Assembly (NCBI GenBank): GCA_963965975.1
Contig: OZ014413.1
Span: forward strand, 5,776,001 to 5,840,000
Direction: 5' to 3'
DNA from: Xestospongia bergquistia
Taxonomy: Eukaryota; Porifera; Demospongiae; Haplosclerida; Petrosiidae
Length of the DNA stretch: 64,000 nt
A model generated the notes under the pieces. It searched no databases and was not told the origin of the DNA. It saw only the letters and a list, made by a program, of their open reading frames with translations. Both the position numbers and the translations under genes were made by a program. Positions 43,655 to 55,342 of this stretch are shown in pieces (position 1 is the stretch's first letter; every line of letters starts with the position of its first letter).

Positions 43655-44789
43655 ATCAATAAAATTAATTAAACACACTCTAATTAAGGAATGTATAATT
43701 ATTTAATGCCCTGCCATCAGTCAGAGGTCAGCTATGCCACTGTTAACAACAGCTTCATGGGAAGATGGTGACAAGAAAGTGTGCATTATACATATACATC
43801 TTATGACATTAATATTTTATGAAATAAACTGAACATAAATTTTGAGCAATCACAATGTTTCTGCAGATAAAGAACAAAAAATCAAACAATAGAGCAAACA
43901 GCATCGTGCTATTTGATTAATTAAAATATTGGTGCGGTCTTTGATTATGAATGTAAGAAAATTTAAATCAGATATTTGTAGTTGAATAAATGAGCAGATA
44001 TACTGGCACAAAATTACTTTAAATGATCAAAATATTACAATTTAATTAATCATAACTGGATTTACCACACATTTACACATTCATTTATAATTATGGTAAA
44101 TTTATTTACTTCAACATATTATACCATCAACAGTGAACTTAAATAACATTATTGACTATTTTATACATCAAAACCCACATTTGTGATTATAAATATTAAG
44201 GTAGAGGTCTGCTCAAACTATTACGATATTACAAATAACATTGAGTAATATCATCAATGAAGTTTAACATTATGTATAATCATGACTGTCATTACTATCA
44301 TTATTAATTAATTAATTTCAAGTGAATCTATTTTTTGATCATTAGGTTTTTTGGCAATTGGGCCCCTACTAAGTATAACTTAATTGGCCAAGGGAAAATT
44401 TTGCCTGCTCTTTCCCTTACACTAAAAATATATAATTTATCTGATTCTGACAAAATCGACTAATTCATGATCATTGTCTAATTAATCATCTATCTTTCCA
44501 TTCATGTCCTTATAGTTTAACTAATAGTATTAAAGATTAAGTCATTACCTTTTGTCAATTTTCATTTCTCATTAACACCCCAAAATTTGAGTGATACTGA
44601 AAAAGAGAAAATGACAATGCTTAAATAGTTTGTACTAATTTCACAATAGAGAACTTCATTATAGCCACATGGTTTATAAAAAAAATTGATAACTATGTAA
44701 AAAATATTTACATTCCATCAATTCTCCTGTTCATCTATCAGTAAATCATTGAGTACCTTCCTCTATCAATCCACCTCTCTGCCCATCCA
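43655..44789. other. Intergenic, nothing recognised but an ATCC/ATCT tract
   Basis: A degenerate tetranucleotide tract (CCATCTATCAAT type) runs at about 44745-44845. No gene was seen. Confidence 0.5.
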
Positions 44790-45208
44790 TCTATCAATAT
44801 ATCTATTCATCCCTTTGATCAACAAATTCATCCATCAATAAACCTCTTATTGCCAATTAATTCAATTCATTTTCACATTATATTATGTTAATATAATAAT
44901 ACAATTGATGAAACAAACAACACATATTGTTCTTTACATTGTAATGACAAAATAAATTCACATAAAAAGTAGGATTGCACTTTGTCAAAAATATTTTGCA
45001 ATGCTATTTCAAATATGCTTAAGAAATTATAACTTTGTTAACAATTTGCAAACAGAACTTGATTGCAGACTATAAAATACTTTTATTATTAATGTAGCCA
45101 TTATAATTTTAAAAATGTTACTGTGCTTGTATGTACTGAACTTGTTAATCATATGAATAAAGATCTTAACAATTACATATCATTATTTATTTAACAAAGT
45201 AAACTGTC
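44790..45208. repeat. POT copy C 3' flank; tandem duplicate of about 46795-47394
   Basis: The CTTATTGCCAATTAAT, AATACAATTGATGAAA and CAACACATATTGTT stretches, and the sequence up to the TTTATTTAACAAAGTAAACTGTC just before the stop codon, recur in the same order at about 46795-47394, upstream of gene C. Gene plus flank were therefore duplicated in tandem, and the right-hand gene survives only as stub F. Confidence 0.8.
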
Positions 45209-46755
45209 TCAATCTGTGGATTCAAATGATAGTCCCATTTCTCTCCTGAACTCTTCTTCCTGGTCTATATAATTTTCATAATGCTCCTCAGTTATCAAAT
45301 GTATGTTAATTTCACTTTTCCTCACTCGTAACTTGTATCGCTTTGCTAGTATAACAAATATTATAAGAATAATGACAATAACTGCACTCTTCATGACATA
45401 ATAATAAATATCTTGACAGATAATGTCTCCTTTACAATTAAATGGGTACTTTCCATTGATATCAATAACATAACCAAGTCCATTTGCTGCATACCATAGG
45501 CCAACCATTAAACCTCTCATTTCATGAGGAGATTGAGCTATTATGAACTCCAAAGATGTTGAAAAAATCAAAGCATAGGAAACTCCATATAATATTTCAG
45601 GAATGATCATAGCTTTGTATGATGTTGAGTCCAGATGGAATTGTTTTTTACAAGCAAAAATGAGTACGTAATAAAAAGTAGCAAATAAAGCAAAAAGGAG
45701 GCCTAATCCAATTCTCTTGAGCATACTAGGAGTGTAATTGTAGAAACAAGGATGTATAACAAACTGATATATTAGGATGACAACTCCAGATACTAGAGAG
45801 GACAACGTTTGATATAATATAAGGCTTGAAAGGAATTGGAGATTTTTTTGGTGTGATTTGATGGCATTCAATGACAATTCCTGACCACAAGTCAATCCCA
45901 CTAAACTTATTAACAGTGGTATTAACCTTAAAATAGTCTTGACATTTTGTACCTCCTCTTCTGAGAAAGGTCCTCCGTATTTTTCCATACCTTGATCAAG
46001 TCGTGATGGGTAGTCCTCCTCCCAGTAAGTCAGGGCACTACGATTACTAGGGTACTTATTCTTTATGGCATAATTGAGTACTTTAGCAATTAATTTGACA
46101 GGATTGACTTTATGAGGTGTTGTGTCCAGCCAGTGTTTGAACAATGAGTTACTTACAATGACAATAGACACAGTCACACCAATAATACATAATACACTAT
46201 TGCAAATTGTTTGATTAGAATCAGTCCTATTTGATAAATGACATACATAATAGGTAAACTTGCAGAGTGCAAGTAAATTATAGCACTTAGTTCATCAGCT
46301 GAAGCTCCCACAGATTGATCAATACTAAATTGAACAATATTTGAACGAAAACTACAATATCCAATGACTTGTGTAATATAACCAGCAAACAATAACAACA
46401 AGAAGAAAATTGTGGAATCTGAAATTGTCCTAGCAATAACTGCCAAGCCAGCAAATATCCAAGATAAAAATGAGAAATGTACTCCAGTAATGATTGTGTT
46501 ATATCTACCTGTCTTTACGTCAGCAAGAAGACCAAAGAAAGGGAAGGAGAGATATATCAAACAAAATGCAATACCATAGATAAAGTCATATCTGAATTGA
46601 TGTTGAGCATCACTATGTATATAGTTAATTGACGCAAAAGATTGAACAAAATATAAATGAGCAAACATTAAAATATCCCATACGATAATAAGCTTTACAG
46701 AGCGTGAACTGATACACTGTATTCTTCTTCTCCAAGTCGTCAGCAGCTTCATCAT
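45209..46755 (-). pseudogene. POT/PTR2-family transporter, copy C, one frameshift
   Basis: Two overlapping minus frames: 46755-46174 (residues equivalent to 1-191 of copy B) and 46177-45209 (the rest). Together they cover the whole transporter at high similarity to copy B: MMKLLTTWRRR start, GLLADVKTGRYNTI, SNIVQFSIDQ, YPSRLDQGMEKYGGPF, EFIIAQSPHEMRGLMVGLWY and the acidic end SFESTD. A one-base loss near 46180, relative to copy B, shifts the frame between about helices 5 and 6. Everything else is open, so it is either a very recent pseudogene, a segregating allele, or a sequencing or assembly slip. As it stands it encodes only the N-terminal third. Confidence 0.8.
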
Positions 46756-46794
46756 TTAAACTTCTTAACGTATGTTATAACGTGATGTTTATCC

Positions 46795-47394
46795 ATTCAT
46801 TCATCAATATACTTGTTATTGCCAATTAATACAATTCACTACACATATTATGTTAATGTAGTAATACAATTGATGAAAAAACAACACATATTGTTTGTTT
46901 ACTTTGCCATGGCAAAATAAATTCATATAAAAGTATACTTGTACTTTGTCTAAAATATTGTGCAATGTTATTTCAAATGTGTTTAAGAAACTAGCACTTG
47001 GCTTACATTATACAAACAGAATTTGATTCCAGAATTTAAAATACTTTAATTATAATTAATGTAGTCATTATCATGATATAATATGTAAAAAGTTACTGTG
47101 GTTGTTTGTATTAAAGTTGTTAATCATGTGTTTTCAAAATTATATTAAGAGAGGTTTTAATAATTATATACCATTTTTTGTGACATGATTTACAAAAGGG
47201 GATCACATCTGTCAAAACATTTGTGACCTGATTTGTGAACAAACCACTGTTAAAACATCCAAAAAACAAGTTTGCATACATACACCTGCTATATATGTAT
47301 AACTATTCTATATGTATGCAAAACTGTTTTTGATATGTTTTAACAGTGATCACTATATGTAATTATGTTATATTTATTTAACAAAGTAAACTGT
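46795..47394. repeat. Upstream tandem copy of the POT 3' flank
   Basis: Direct repeat of 44790-45208, holding a foldback element insertion at 47245-47348 not present in the other copy. Confidence 0.75.
47245..47348. mobile_element. Foldback MITE, arms 38 bases
   Basis: Arms 47245-47282 (CACTGTTAAAACAT...) and 47311-47348 (...ATGTTTTAACAGTG) are near-perfect reverse complements around a 28-base loop. Related decayed copies occur at about 16441-16550, 49677-49785, 51935-52050 and 52430-52475, all in POT flanks. Confidence 0.7.
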
Positions 47395-47465
47395 CTTAAA
47401 ACTGTGGATTCAAATGATAGTCTCATTTCTCTCCAGAATTTTACTTCCTGGTGTATATATCTTAC
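47395..47465 (-). pseudogene. POT transporter relic F (3' stub)
   Basis: About 70 bases match the last codons of POT copies B and C (CTGTGGATTCAAATGATAGT, then TTCCTGGT.TATATATCTT), after which the match stops and a MULE-like relic begins. The stop codon region is altered. It is the truncated second unit of the tandem duplication. Confidence 0.7.
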
Positions 47466-47499
47466 CAGAACTTTGAACTACTTTTCAACAAGTTTAAGA

Positions 47500-48490
47500 T
47501 ACCTAGCTACTGACAATAACAAGAATACACAACAATTCACTAAGTTCTTGAAACTAGAGTACTGTTAACACAAACATCTGTGCGCTACATGTTACTGAAA
47601 AACAGCTGGTGTCAATACCGACATGTATGTTGAAGCATTCCATCACACACTAAAATAATTGTATATGAAAAGTAAAATCAATTGATGTGTTGATAAATGT
47701 GTTCATCTGTTCATGAAGATAGCAAAAGACAAATCTTTTGAAATACTAATAAAATTAGAGAAGGGGAAGACATCTTAAAAAATAATTATGTATCATTAAC
47801 AACAGACAAGTACATAGCATAAAGCTTCCAATACAGGATATAACAGAAACTCAGTATAATGAATGGACAGTTACCTCTACATCAAAACCTGAAAACCACT
47901 ATATCAAGAAACAACAAACAATCTGCCAAAGTTACCATATACTACAGAAGAAATGCAATGTTTATATAGATGAGTATATATGTATATTTTTCAACTCTCT
48001 TCTCAATACAACAATGTGTAAACACATTCACCTTGTTATAAAGTATATCAACTCTGACCTGAATCATATTCCAGTAGAACAATCAAATGTCCCTATAAAG
48101 TCACTTGATGTTGGGAATGAGGAAATATCCTGTGAAGTCTTAGGGAAATACACTACAGCAGCTGCCATGAAAGAAGACAACCAGAGAGATATGGATTATC
48201 TATATTCCTTATTAGATCAATATATACATGAAGATATATACTGAACAAAAAAGAAAGAATATAAGAGTATCATTAAATCTTGTTGAAGTCAATAATAGAA
48301 GCATCTTCTAGATTTAAATGATGTCAAATGAACTAGCAAACAAATCACAATCTCCACAAAAACAATTCTTTTCCACTTGAAAACACTGTAAAACTCCATC
48401 AACAAAAATCACTAAACCGATCACCACCAAAAATTATGAGCTAAAACAGACACTTCTATCAAAACTCAAATCATTCAATTTCAACTATAA
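47500..48490 (+). pseudogene. MULE-type transposase / SWIM zinc-finger protein relic
   Basis: In several frames of plus the pieces read, in order: VNTDMYVEAFHHTLK (about 47618), KCVHLFMKIAKDKSFEILIK (47692), TETQYNEWTVTSTSKPENHY (about 47850), a region with cysteines, LLNTTMCKHIHLVI (about 48001) which is the C.H end of a SWIM zinc finger, LDQYIHEDIY, and a basic tail SPQKQFFST, STKITKPITTKNYELKQTLL (48350-48460). The NM.VEAFHR.LK and CKHIHLV motifs are diagnostic of SWIM-containing MULE-like proteins. Several stops and frame changes; the catalytic DDE part upstream is absent. An open frame at 48014-48244 is part of this relic. Confidence 0.65.
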
Positions 48491-48671
48491 GTAAGTAGTT
48501 TATTTTCAATAAACACTGAATACACACATATTTTAGATGTGATAATAACAATAAAACTGTAAACAATGAAAAGTTGTGACATCCGTAAATATGTACAAGA
48601 GTTTGATGATAATAGTTGATATTACAGTAGTGACATAAACAATGAATTTGTTATCACACTATATATAATTC

Positions 48672-48884
48672 TTGTCCCATAGAAATTCTAGCCATGAGTA
48701 TCAAAGAAGTATCGATACCTTGTTGAAATATAGACAATTAATAATAACAAATAGCTTTTTAACATCATTACCAGATGAAATCATTGACAACACCATTAAT
48801 GAATTAATCAATATGAAGCATTATTTCACTAATCATGTCTGGTATGAATTATTACTGAGAGATATATCAAAACATGGAATGTAA
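48672..48884 (+). other. Open frame of unknown nature, exon-like
   Basis: 70 codons, preceded by a polypyrimidine-poor but AG-ending site (CCCATAG at about 48681). It reads RSIDTLLKYRQLIITNSFLT, SLPDEIIDNTINELINMKHY and YELLLRDISKHGM, then stops. It looks protein-like and helical, not recognised, with no supporting partner exon. Confidence 0.25.
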
Positions 48885-49223
48885 AGAATTATTTTACTTA
48901 TGTAAAAATTAATTAAGATTCAGGGAAATCTAGTCAAATTTTTAGGAATATTCAGTAAGGATCTCTCTGGCAATGCATATTGTAAAAGATGTTCACTGTT
49001 CACATATAGATCCACTGATCCCAATATGGTAATATCACCTTAACCTCTATGTATTAGAGGTTAAGATGTTTAAATTGTTTAGCTTCCATTTTATTCAAGA
49101 ATTACTTTCAGACTTTCAGCTGAATAGAGGTGATTAATCTTATCACATAACAATAGTATTATCAACTCTTGAGATAGGGAATGGACAAATAGACTGATAT
49201 ACATACATGTAATGATGATTGGA
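48885..49223. other. Intergenic, nothing recognised
   Basis: Unique-looking AT-rich sequence ending exactly where the duplication shared with 15986 begins. Confidence 0.5.
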
Positions 49224-50185
49224 TTAATAAATGAAAACTGTAATGCAGAAAGAAGTAGTACTCTGAGTACATGTGACTATTTGTGAATAACATAAGAGAA
49301 AATTTGTCTATTTTTAGAATTCAGTATGTTTGACTTCAGTAGGTAGAGGACTAGGGGTGTCGCCCTTTGTTAAGAGTGTATTGTCTACTGATTATGATAA
49401 GATAGTCACCATGTTAGTAGTATAACTTATCAACTTAATGACTTTACAAAATGACAAGCAAAATACAAGTAACTCTACTATGATGTTACATTATTACTGT
49501 GAAAGACGTCTATATAACAAATTTTCCAAGCTAGCCTGACATGGCATAAAATATACCGAAGGTACATGAAAATTCAAAAATATAGTTATTACCTTGTAAC
49601 AACATAAACAAATGTGAGCTGGTTTTAAATAAGAGAACACTTCTGTCAAACAATTGTGATGTAATAATGAAAAGGATCACTGTTAAAACATCTCAATAAA
49701 CAATTTGGTATACATAGATCCAGTTCCATGAATATTGATGCATATATAGCAGCTATATGTACACAAATCTGTTTTATCATTTTTTGTGGAGAATGGGAGA
49801 GGATCTCTAGCAGACTTAACACTGGACAAACTGGTATTACTTCATGAAAACAGATGTATTGCAAATATTATTTTATATAACATGAACTAAATCTACCAAA
49901 CAATTCTGAGACTGATTGTTGAATAAAACGAAATTCAGACAATATACTATTGCTATAACATTAATGACAATATACTATTGCTATAACATTAATTAATTAC
50001 ATGAGTGATCATAGGGGTCCTTTTAAAATTGATCTCATTGATTATTAATGTAATGGCAGATTCAAATGCATACATGAATACAAAGTATTGGACCTCATTA
50101 AACATCTTCACATCTCAAAGAATAACTATATCTTTATTACTATTAGTTATATAAACAGTAAAAGTCATGATACATAAGTATTATA
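49224..50185. repeat. POT copy D 3' flank; duplicate of 15986-16735 and of part of 17880-18200
   Basis: The first 750 bases match 15986-16735 and the remainder (from about 49860) matches the POT 3' flank at 17880-18200 and 52555-52850. A short tandem duplication of AATATACTATTGCTATAACA lies near 49940-49992. Confidence 0.8.
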
Positions 50186-50199
50186 CAAACTAAATTGTC

Positions 50200-50250
50200 T
50201 CAATCTGTGGATTCAAATGATAGCCCCACTTTTCTCCTGAACTCTTCTTC

Positions 50251-50286
<36 letters not shown>

Positions 50287-51744
50287 GTAATGCTCCTCAG
50301 CTATTAAAATGTATGTTAATTACGTTTTTCCTCACTCGTAACTTGTATCGCTTTGCTAGTATAACAAATAATATAAGAATAATGACAATAACTGCACTCT
50401 TCAATACATAGTAATAAATATCTTGACAAACAATGTCTCCTTTACAATTAAATGGATACCTTCCAACAATATCAATAACACGACCAAGTCCATATGTTGC
50501 ATACCACAGGCCAACCATTAAACCTCTCATTTCATGAGGAGGTTGAGCTATTATGAACTCCAAAGGTGTAGGTAAAACCAATGCATAGGAAATTCCATGC
50601 AATACTTCAGACATAAGCATAGCTTTGTATGAAGTTGTATCCAGATGGAAATGTTCTTTAAAAGCAAAAATGACAACATAATAAACAGTAGTGAATAAAG
50701 CAAAAAATATGCCCAATCCAATACTCTTGAGCATACTGCATGGGAATGTATTTATATAAACACGGATAGATAACAAACTGATATATTACTATAACAACTC
50801 CAGATACTACTGAGGTCATTGTTCGATTTAATATTAAGTTTGAAAGGAAGCTAACATCATCTTTATGAGCAATGTTTGTTTTCCATGACAATTCTAGACC
50901 ACATGAAAACCCAACTAGGCTTATTAACAGTGGTATTAACTTTAAAATAGTCTTGACATCCTCTTCTGAGAAAGGTCCTCCATATTTTTCCATACCTCGA
51001 TCAAATAGTAATGGGTAGTCCTCCTCCCAGTAAGTCAAAGCACTATGATTACTAGGGTACTTGTTCTTTATGGAATAATTGAGTACTTTAGCAACTAATT
51101 TGACAGGATTGATTTTATGAGGTGTAGTGTCCAACCAATGTTTGAACAACGAGTTATTAATAATGACAGTAGACACAGCCACACCTGATAATATATAATA
51201 TACTATTGCAAATCATTTCATTAGAATTTGTCCAATATGAACAATGACATATATAACAGGTAAACTTGGAGAGTGCCAGTAAATTATAGCACTCAGTTCA
51301 TCAGCTGAAGCTCCCACAGACTGGTCAATACTAAATTGAACAATATTTGAACGAAAACTACAATATCCAATGACTTGTGTAATGTAACAAGCAAAGAATA
51401 TTATCGTAAAGAAAAGTGTGGATTTTGACTACCAAGCAGGCAAATATCCAAGATAAAAATGAGAAATACACTCCAGTAATGATTGTGTTATATCTACCTG
51501 TCTTTACATCAGCAAATAGACTAAAGAAAGGGAAGGAGAGATATGTTAGACAGTATACGATATAAAAGACAAAGTCATAACTGATTTGATGTTGAGTATG
51601 ACTATGTATGTAGTTGATTCCTACAAAATATTTAAGTAACCTTAAATAAGCATACATTAAGATATCCCATATGATGATAAGCTTTACAGAACGAGAACTA
51701 ATACACTTTATCCTTCTTCTCCAATTCGTCAGCTGCTTCATCAT
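50200..51744 (-). pseudogene. POT/PTR2-family transporter, copy D, several breaks
   Basis: Minus-strand pieces 51744-51358, 51182-50658 and 50776-50297 align in order with copy B: MMKQLTNWRRR, ADVKTGRYNTI, HWLDTTPHKINPVKL, SALTYWEEDYP, MEKYGGPFSEE, EFIIAQPPHEMRGLMVGLWY. There are frame changes after about residue 125, near residue 190 and around residue 330, a small deletion in the loop (EEVQ missing before DVKT), and an (AT)n expansion at 50254-50283 replacing the acidic tail. The stop-codon region at 50200 is still recognisable. It is clearly dead. Confidence 0.88.
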
Positions 51745-52199
51745 TTAAACTTCTTAAACAATGTTATAATTTGATTTTAATATTCCAATCAGTTGCTTTT
51801 ATTTCATCAGTTTACTGATATATTGCACCTTGTATACTAGATAAAAGCTAACATTACTATTCATTTATTTGTGACCTATTTGCAATAAGGAATCATTTAT
51901 GTCAAAACATTTGAGACATGATTTGTACAAAAGGACTATGGTTAAAACACCTCAACAACATTTTTGTACATGTACATGCAGTTACTATAAAATATTGGGC
52001 ATTATGGTAAGTGCATGTAAAACTGTTTTTGATATGTTGTAAAAGTTGTCTTTTGTTATAAATCATGTTACAAATGTTTTGCCAGAAGTTGTTCGTTATT
52101 GAAAATCAGGTCACATTGCTTTTAGTTTTATAATAATGCTTGTTTTATAATAGTGTTAAACTGCAATATAATATAATATTTCTATGATGTTTTACATAC
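51745..52199. repeat. POT copy D 5' flank with foldback insertion
   Basis: 51745-51860 and about 52140-52180 match the 5' flank of copy B (20209-20400). Between them a foldback element copy (about 51935-52050, GGTTAAAACA ... TGTTGTAAAAG) and its surround are inserted. Confidence 0.6.
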
Positions 52200-52410
52200 T
52201 TATCTTGACAGAAATTATCTGATGAAATGATAAAGTTGACAGAACTATTTAGCAAAAACATGAGATATCGAGAGGACCATGTTCTATTACACATGTATCA
52301 CTCTAAATCTGAGGATGACTTAACAAAATATATATAGCTGCTGTAAGTACAACAACTATGGAAGAGTAGTAGTAAGAGAGAAAACAAAGTTAATGCAGTC
52401 ATATTCAAAA
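52200..52410. repeat. Dispersed repeat R1, inverted relative to 58000-58210
   Basis: Reverse complement of this stretch follows 58000-58210 (ACTTTGTTTTCTCTCTTA, GTTGTTGTAC, AACAGTTCTGTCAACTTT). A short part is also at 34294-34345. Confidence 0.75.
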
Positions 52411-53215
52411 ATAAATGAATATTGGTGCATATATATATGTACACAAATCTGTTTTTTTGACGTTTTAACAGTTTGTGTGGAGAATGTGAGAGGATCTCTA
52501 GCAGACTTAACACTGGACAAACTGGTATTACTTCCTGAAAACAGATGTATTGCAAATAAATTTTTATATAACATGAACTAAATCTATCAAACAATGCTGA
52601 GACTGATTGTTGAATAAAATGAAATCCAGACAAAATGCTACTGTTATAACATTAATGATTATTACTGTAATTACATGAGTGATCATATAGGGGTCCTCTT
52701 AAAATTGATCTTATTGATTATTAATGAGATGGCAGATTAAAATGCATACATGAATACAAAGTATTGGACCTCATCAAACATCTTCATATCTCTAAGAATA
52801 ACTATATCTTTATTACAATTAGTTATACAAATAGTAAAGTTCATGATACATAAGTAGTATATGGTTACTTTTGCATTAAATTTAATATTTGATTTTCCTA
52901 CATGTATTCAACTTGTATAATGATATAGTTAAATCATTCAATGTACACTAGCCATCCTGGATATATACTGTCTACAATATATTAAAGTTTGTGTACCATA
53001 TTACCAAATATACGCTCACTCACCATACAAATCATACTTTATGTTCTCTTGAACTAAAACTATAATATTATTAGTTTGCTAATATAGAGTTAATATATGT
53101 TTACTACAATATATATTCAATGGTGTTGAAATAGATGCATTTGAGGTCAAGTTTGTTGAATTTACTCCATTTTAGGTACTTCAGGCTTACAAATATTAAA
53201 ACAAAACTAAAATTT
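52411..53215. repeat. POT-associated 3' flank repeat without a gene
   Basis: Holds a foldback copy (about 52430-52475), the block shared with 16560-16700, and from 52555 the block matching 17880-18510 in direct orientation. No POT coding sequence follows, so flank DNA spread or was left alone. The minus open frame 52298-52633 crosses R1 and this repeat and is not called. Confidence 0.75.
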
Positions 53216-53589
53216 AAAATAGCAAGTTATACACTGTCAGAAGCCTCTGAATCAGAAGAAATCATTCATACTATGGAATATATTTTCTCTAATATGCAAA
53301 ATGTGTATCTTCAATGACATTCCATACAATAAAAAATAGTACAATTGTTTATGATGAGTGCATGTTTTTATAGACTAATATTCAAATTAGGCACTCTTTC
53401 ATAAAGTAAATATAGAGTTGTGTACTTAATATAATTTTTAGTTACATTGATGAAGTGAGAAAAGACATGACCATATCTGACATACTTAAGTGTAGAATAA
53501 TAAAAGCTATTGTATTCATTAGGTGTGTATAGGAAGCAATTTCTAAGTGCAGAGGCCAATGGGTGTAGTACGTAGGCGTGGCTAGTTAT
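53216..53589. other. Intergenic, nothing recognised
   Basis: Small open frames on both strands without family features. Confidence 0.45.
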
Positions 53590-53860
53590 TATTGGGTGGA
53601 GCGGATTAATTAACTTCATTAATTATCATTTTTCAAAGATGGATTCTTTAGTTTGAACCCTTGACAAATCGTTGCCAATATCTATTAATGACAGAGAATC
53701 AGTAAGAGTTTTGTGCACATGGAGTACCATTAAACTATTAAGTCTTGTCTGGCTCATAGTCACTCTCAAGTAGCTTTTAACCCGATGTAAGGAGCTGAAA
53801 GATCTTTCACTAACTGCGTTTGTAGCCGGCATCACCAATATCAGCGAAACGAACCTACAG
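53590..53860 (-). pseudogene. hAT transposase C-terminal dimerisation domain remnant
   Basis: Minus-strand 70-codon frame (53838-53626), extended upstream to about 53860, reads ILVMPATNAVSERSFSSLHR, VKSYLRVTMSQTRLNSLMVL, HVHKTLTDSLSLIDIGNDL. P.tNA..ERsFS...r.K..lRs.M...RL..L is the hATC dimerisation domain found in hAT transposases and ZMYM1-like proteins. The catalytic part upstream is gone, so this is the 3' end of a hAT element. Confidence 0.8.
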
Positions 53861-54976
53861 ACTTATGGTATTAAAGATCTTTGTGAGTCTGAAAACTATC
53901 TTAGAAATCCAATCACAGAAGAGAAACCGTGGAGAGCGTCCTTTTGCGATTATTGGGGAAGATTGCAAGACATCACTTTATTCACTTGTAACTGCATACT
54001 TAACTGCTCAGTGTCAAAGTCATCTTTATAGGAATCCTTGACAAACTGTAACTCTTAGATTCAATGAAGTGTAAAGAAAGGGAAGAGCTAGAGTGCTTGC
54101 TCGTTTAGAAAGTTAGACTAGTTAATTTCATGATGGAGGGCAATTAGTATTATAGAAAGGTGTCATATATAGGAGATAACATTGTCGCAATGCATTGCAT
54201 TATGCGCAGGTGATAACAACAGTTATCACTGTTGGAAGAGGAATGTCACACAGATCACTGACATATGTGACCAATCACAACAAAGAAAGAAGAGTATAGA
54301 GTAATAAATCACAGTTCACAGTCAATATTTAAATAAATTATTCCGTATAATATTTGAAAAACATCTTCTAAACTTTTAAATAATGCTGACCTGAAAGCTT
54401 TAGGGTATTAGTTTCATCCTAGCTAGTATAAGTCTCTGTCTTATAAGACTAAAATACTGCTAGTCACTGACGTTATTAATTAGGTTATAGACATGCATTT
54501 AGTACAATACATATCTATGTTTAATTGAGATAGTATGTCAACTTTAACTTACTATGATATTATCAGAACTATTTGATGTGTGGTGACACTTGTACCCTTT
54601 GAGTGAGGTCTTATTAACATTCTTAAGGGCAAGAATTACTTCAGTGGGTATGGTTAATGAAGTAATGATACATTTAAGTAATATCCATTCATATTTTGGA
54701 ATAAATAAATTAATTAAAATATTTTGATAAATTCAAATGTGACATTTATATCTGTTTAAAAAGATACCATCCTTTATTCCCCTATAAAATGCTCAAATGA
54801 ATTCCTAGTAAACTTGCTAACACATATGTACCACTGGTTAGGCTGCAGGTTGATATTACAAGCCAAATGTCTCGCAAGAGCTAGCCTTATGTGAAATTAT
54901 GATATAATTCTTAAGAAGCATCCTGTGAGTGAGGGAGAGAGAGAATATCATCAATTTGTACCATCTCTCTAAATAT
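53861..54976. other. Intergenic, nothing recognised
   Basis: AT-rich sequence without coding or repeat features that could be named. Confidence 0.45.
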
Positions 54977-55334
54977 AGATGATATAATACCACCTCAACA
55001 TAGTAACATAAAAGAGGGTAAGATAAAAATAAATTTCCTTTAAGCCTAGCTACTATGCAGTCATTAGACTGATAACAAAAAGTTAAAACTCCCAATATAT
55101 CAATGTGCCTCAAAATATCAACTCCTATATGCATATATATGTGTCTTGACAACTATTTGTTCAATGAATGTACTTACACAAGAGACAGAGAAGGGGTTCG
55201 TGTAGACCAAATCTACTACTAGGTTACTGAATTCTAAAACACTATAAATGGATAGGAAGCAATTCATTAGTAAGCCACATCCATACTTATAAATTGCTTA
55301 ACACATCTTATCGTAATAGTATGTGTACTACTAT
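54977..55334. repeat. Duplicated segment, copy 1 (partner 57243-57536)
   Basis: About 97 percent identical by eye to 57243-57480 over its first 235 bases (TAATACCACCTCAAC, GAGACAGAGAAGGGGTTCG), then less so to the AAGCCAC..CCATACTTATAA part. The shared minus open frames (54856-55152, 57155-57430) reflect the repeat. Confidence 0.85.
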
Positions 55335-55342
55335 CAACTAAC

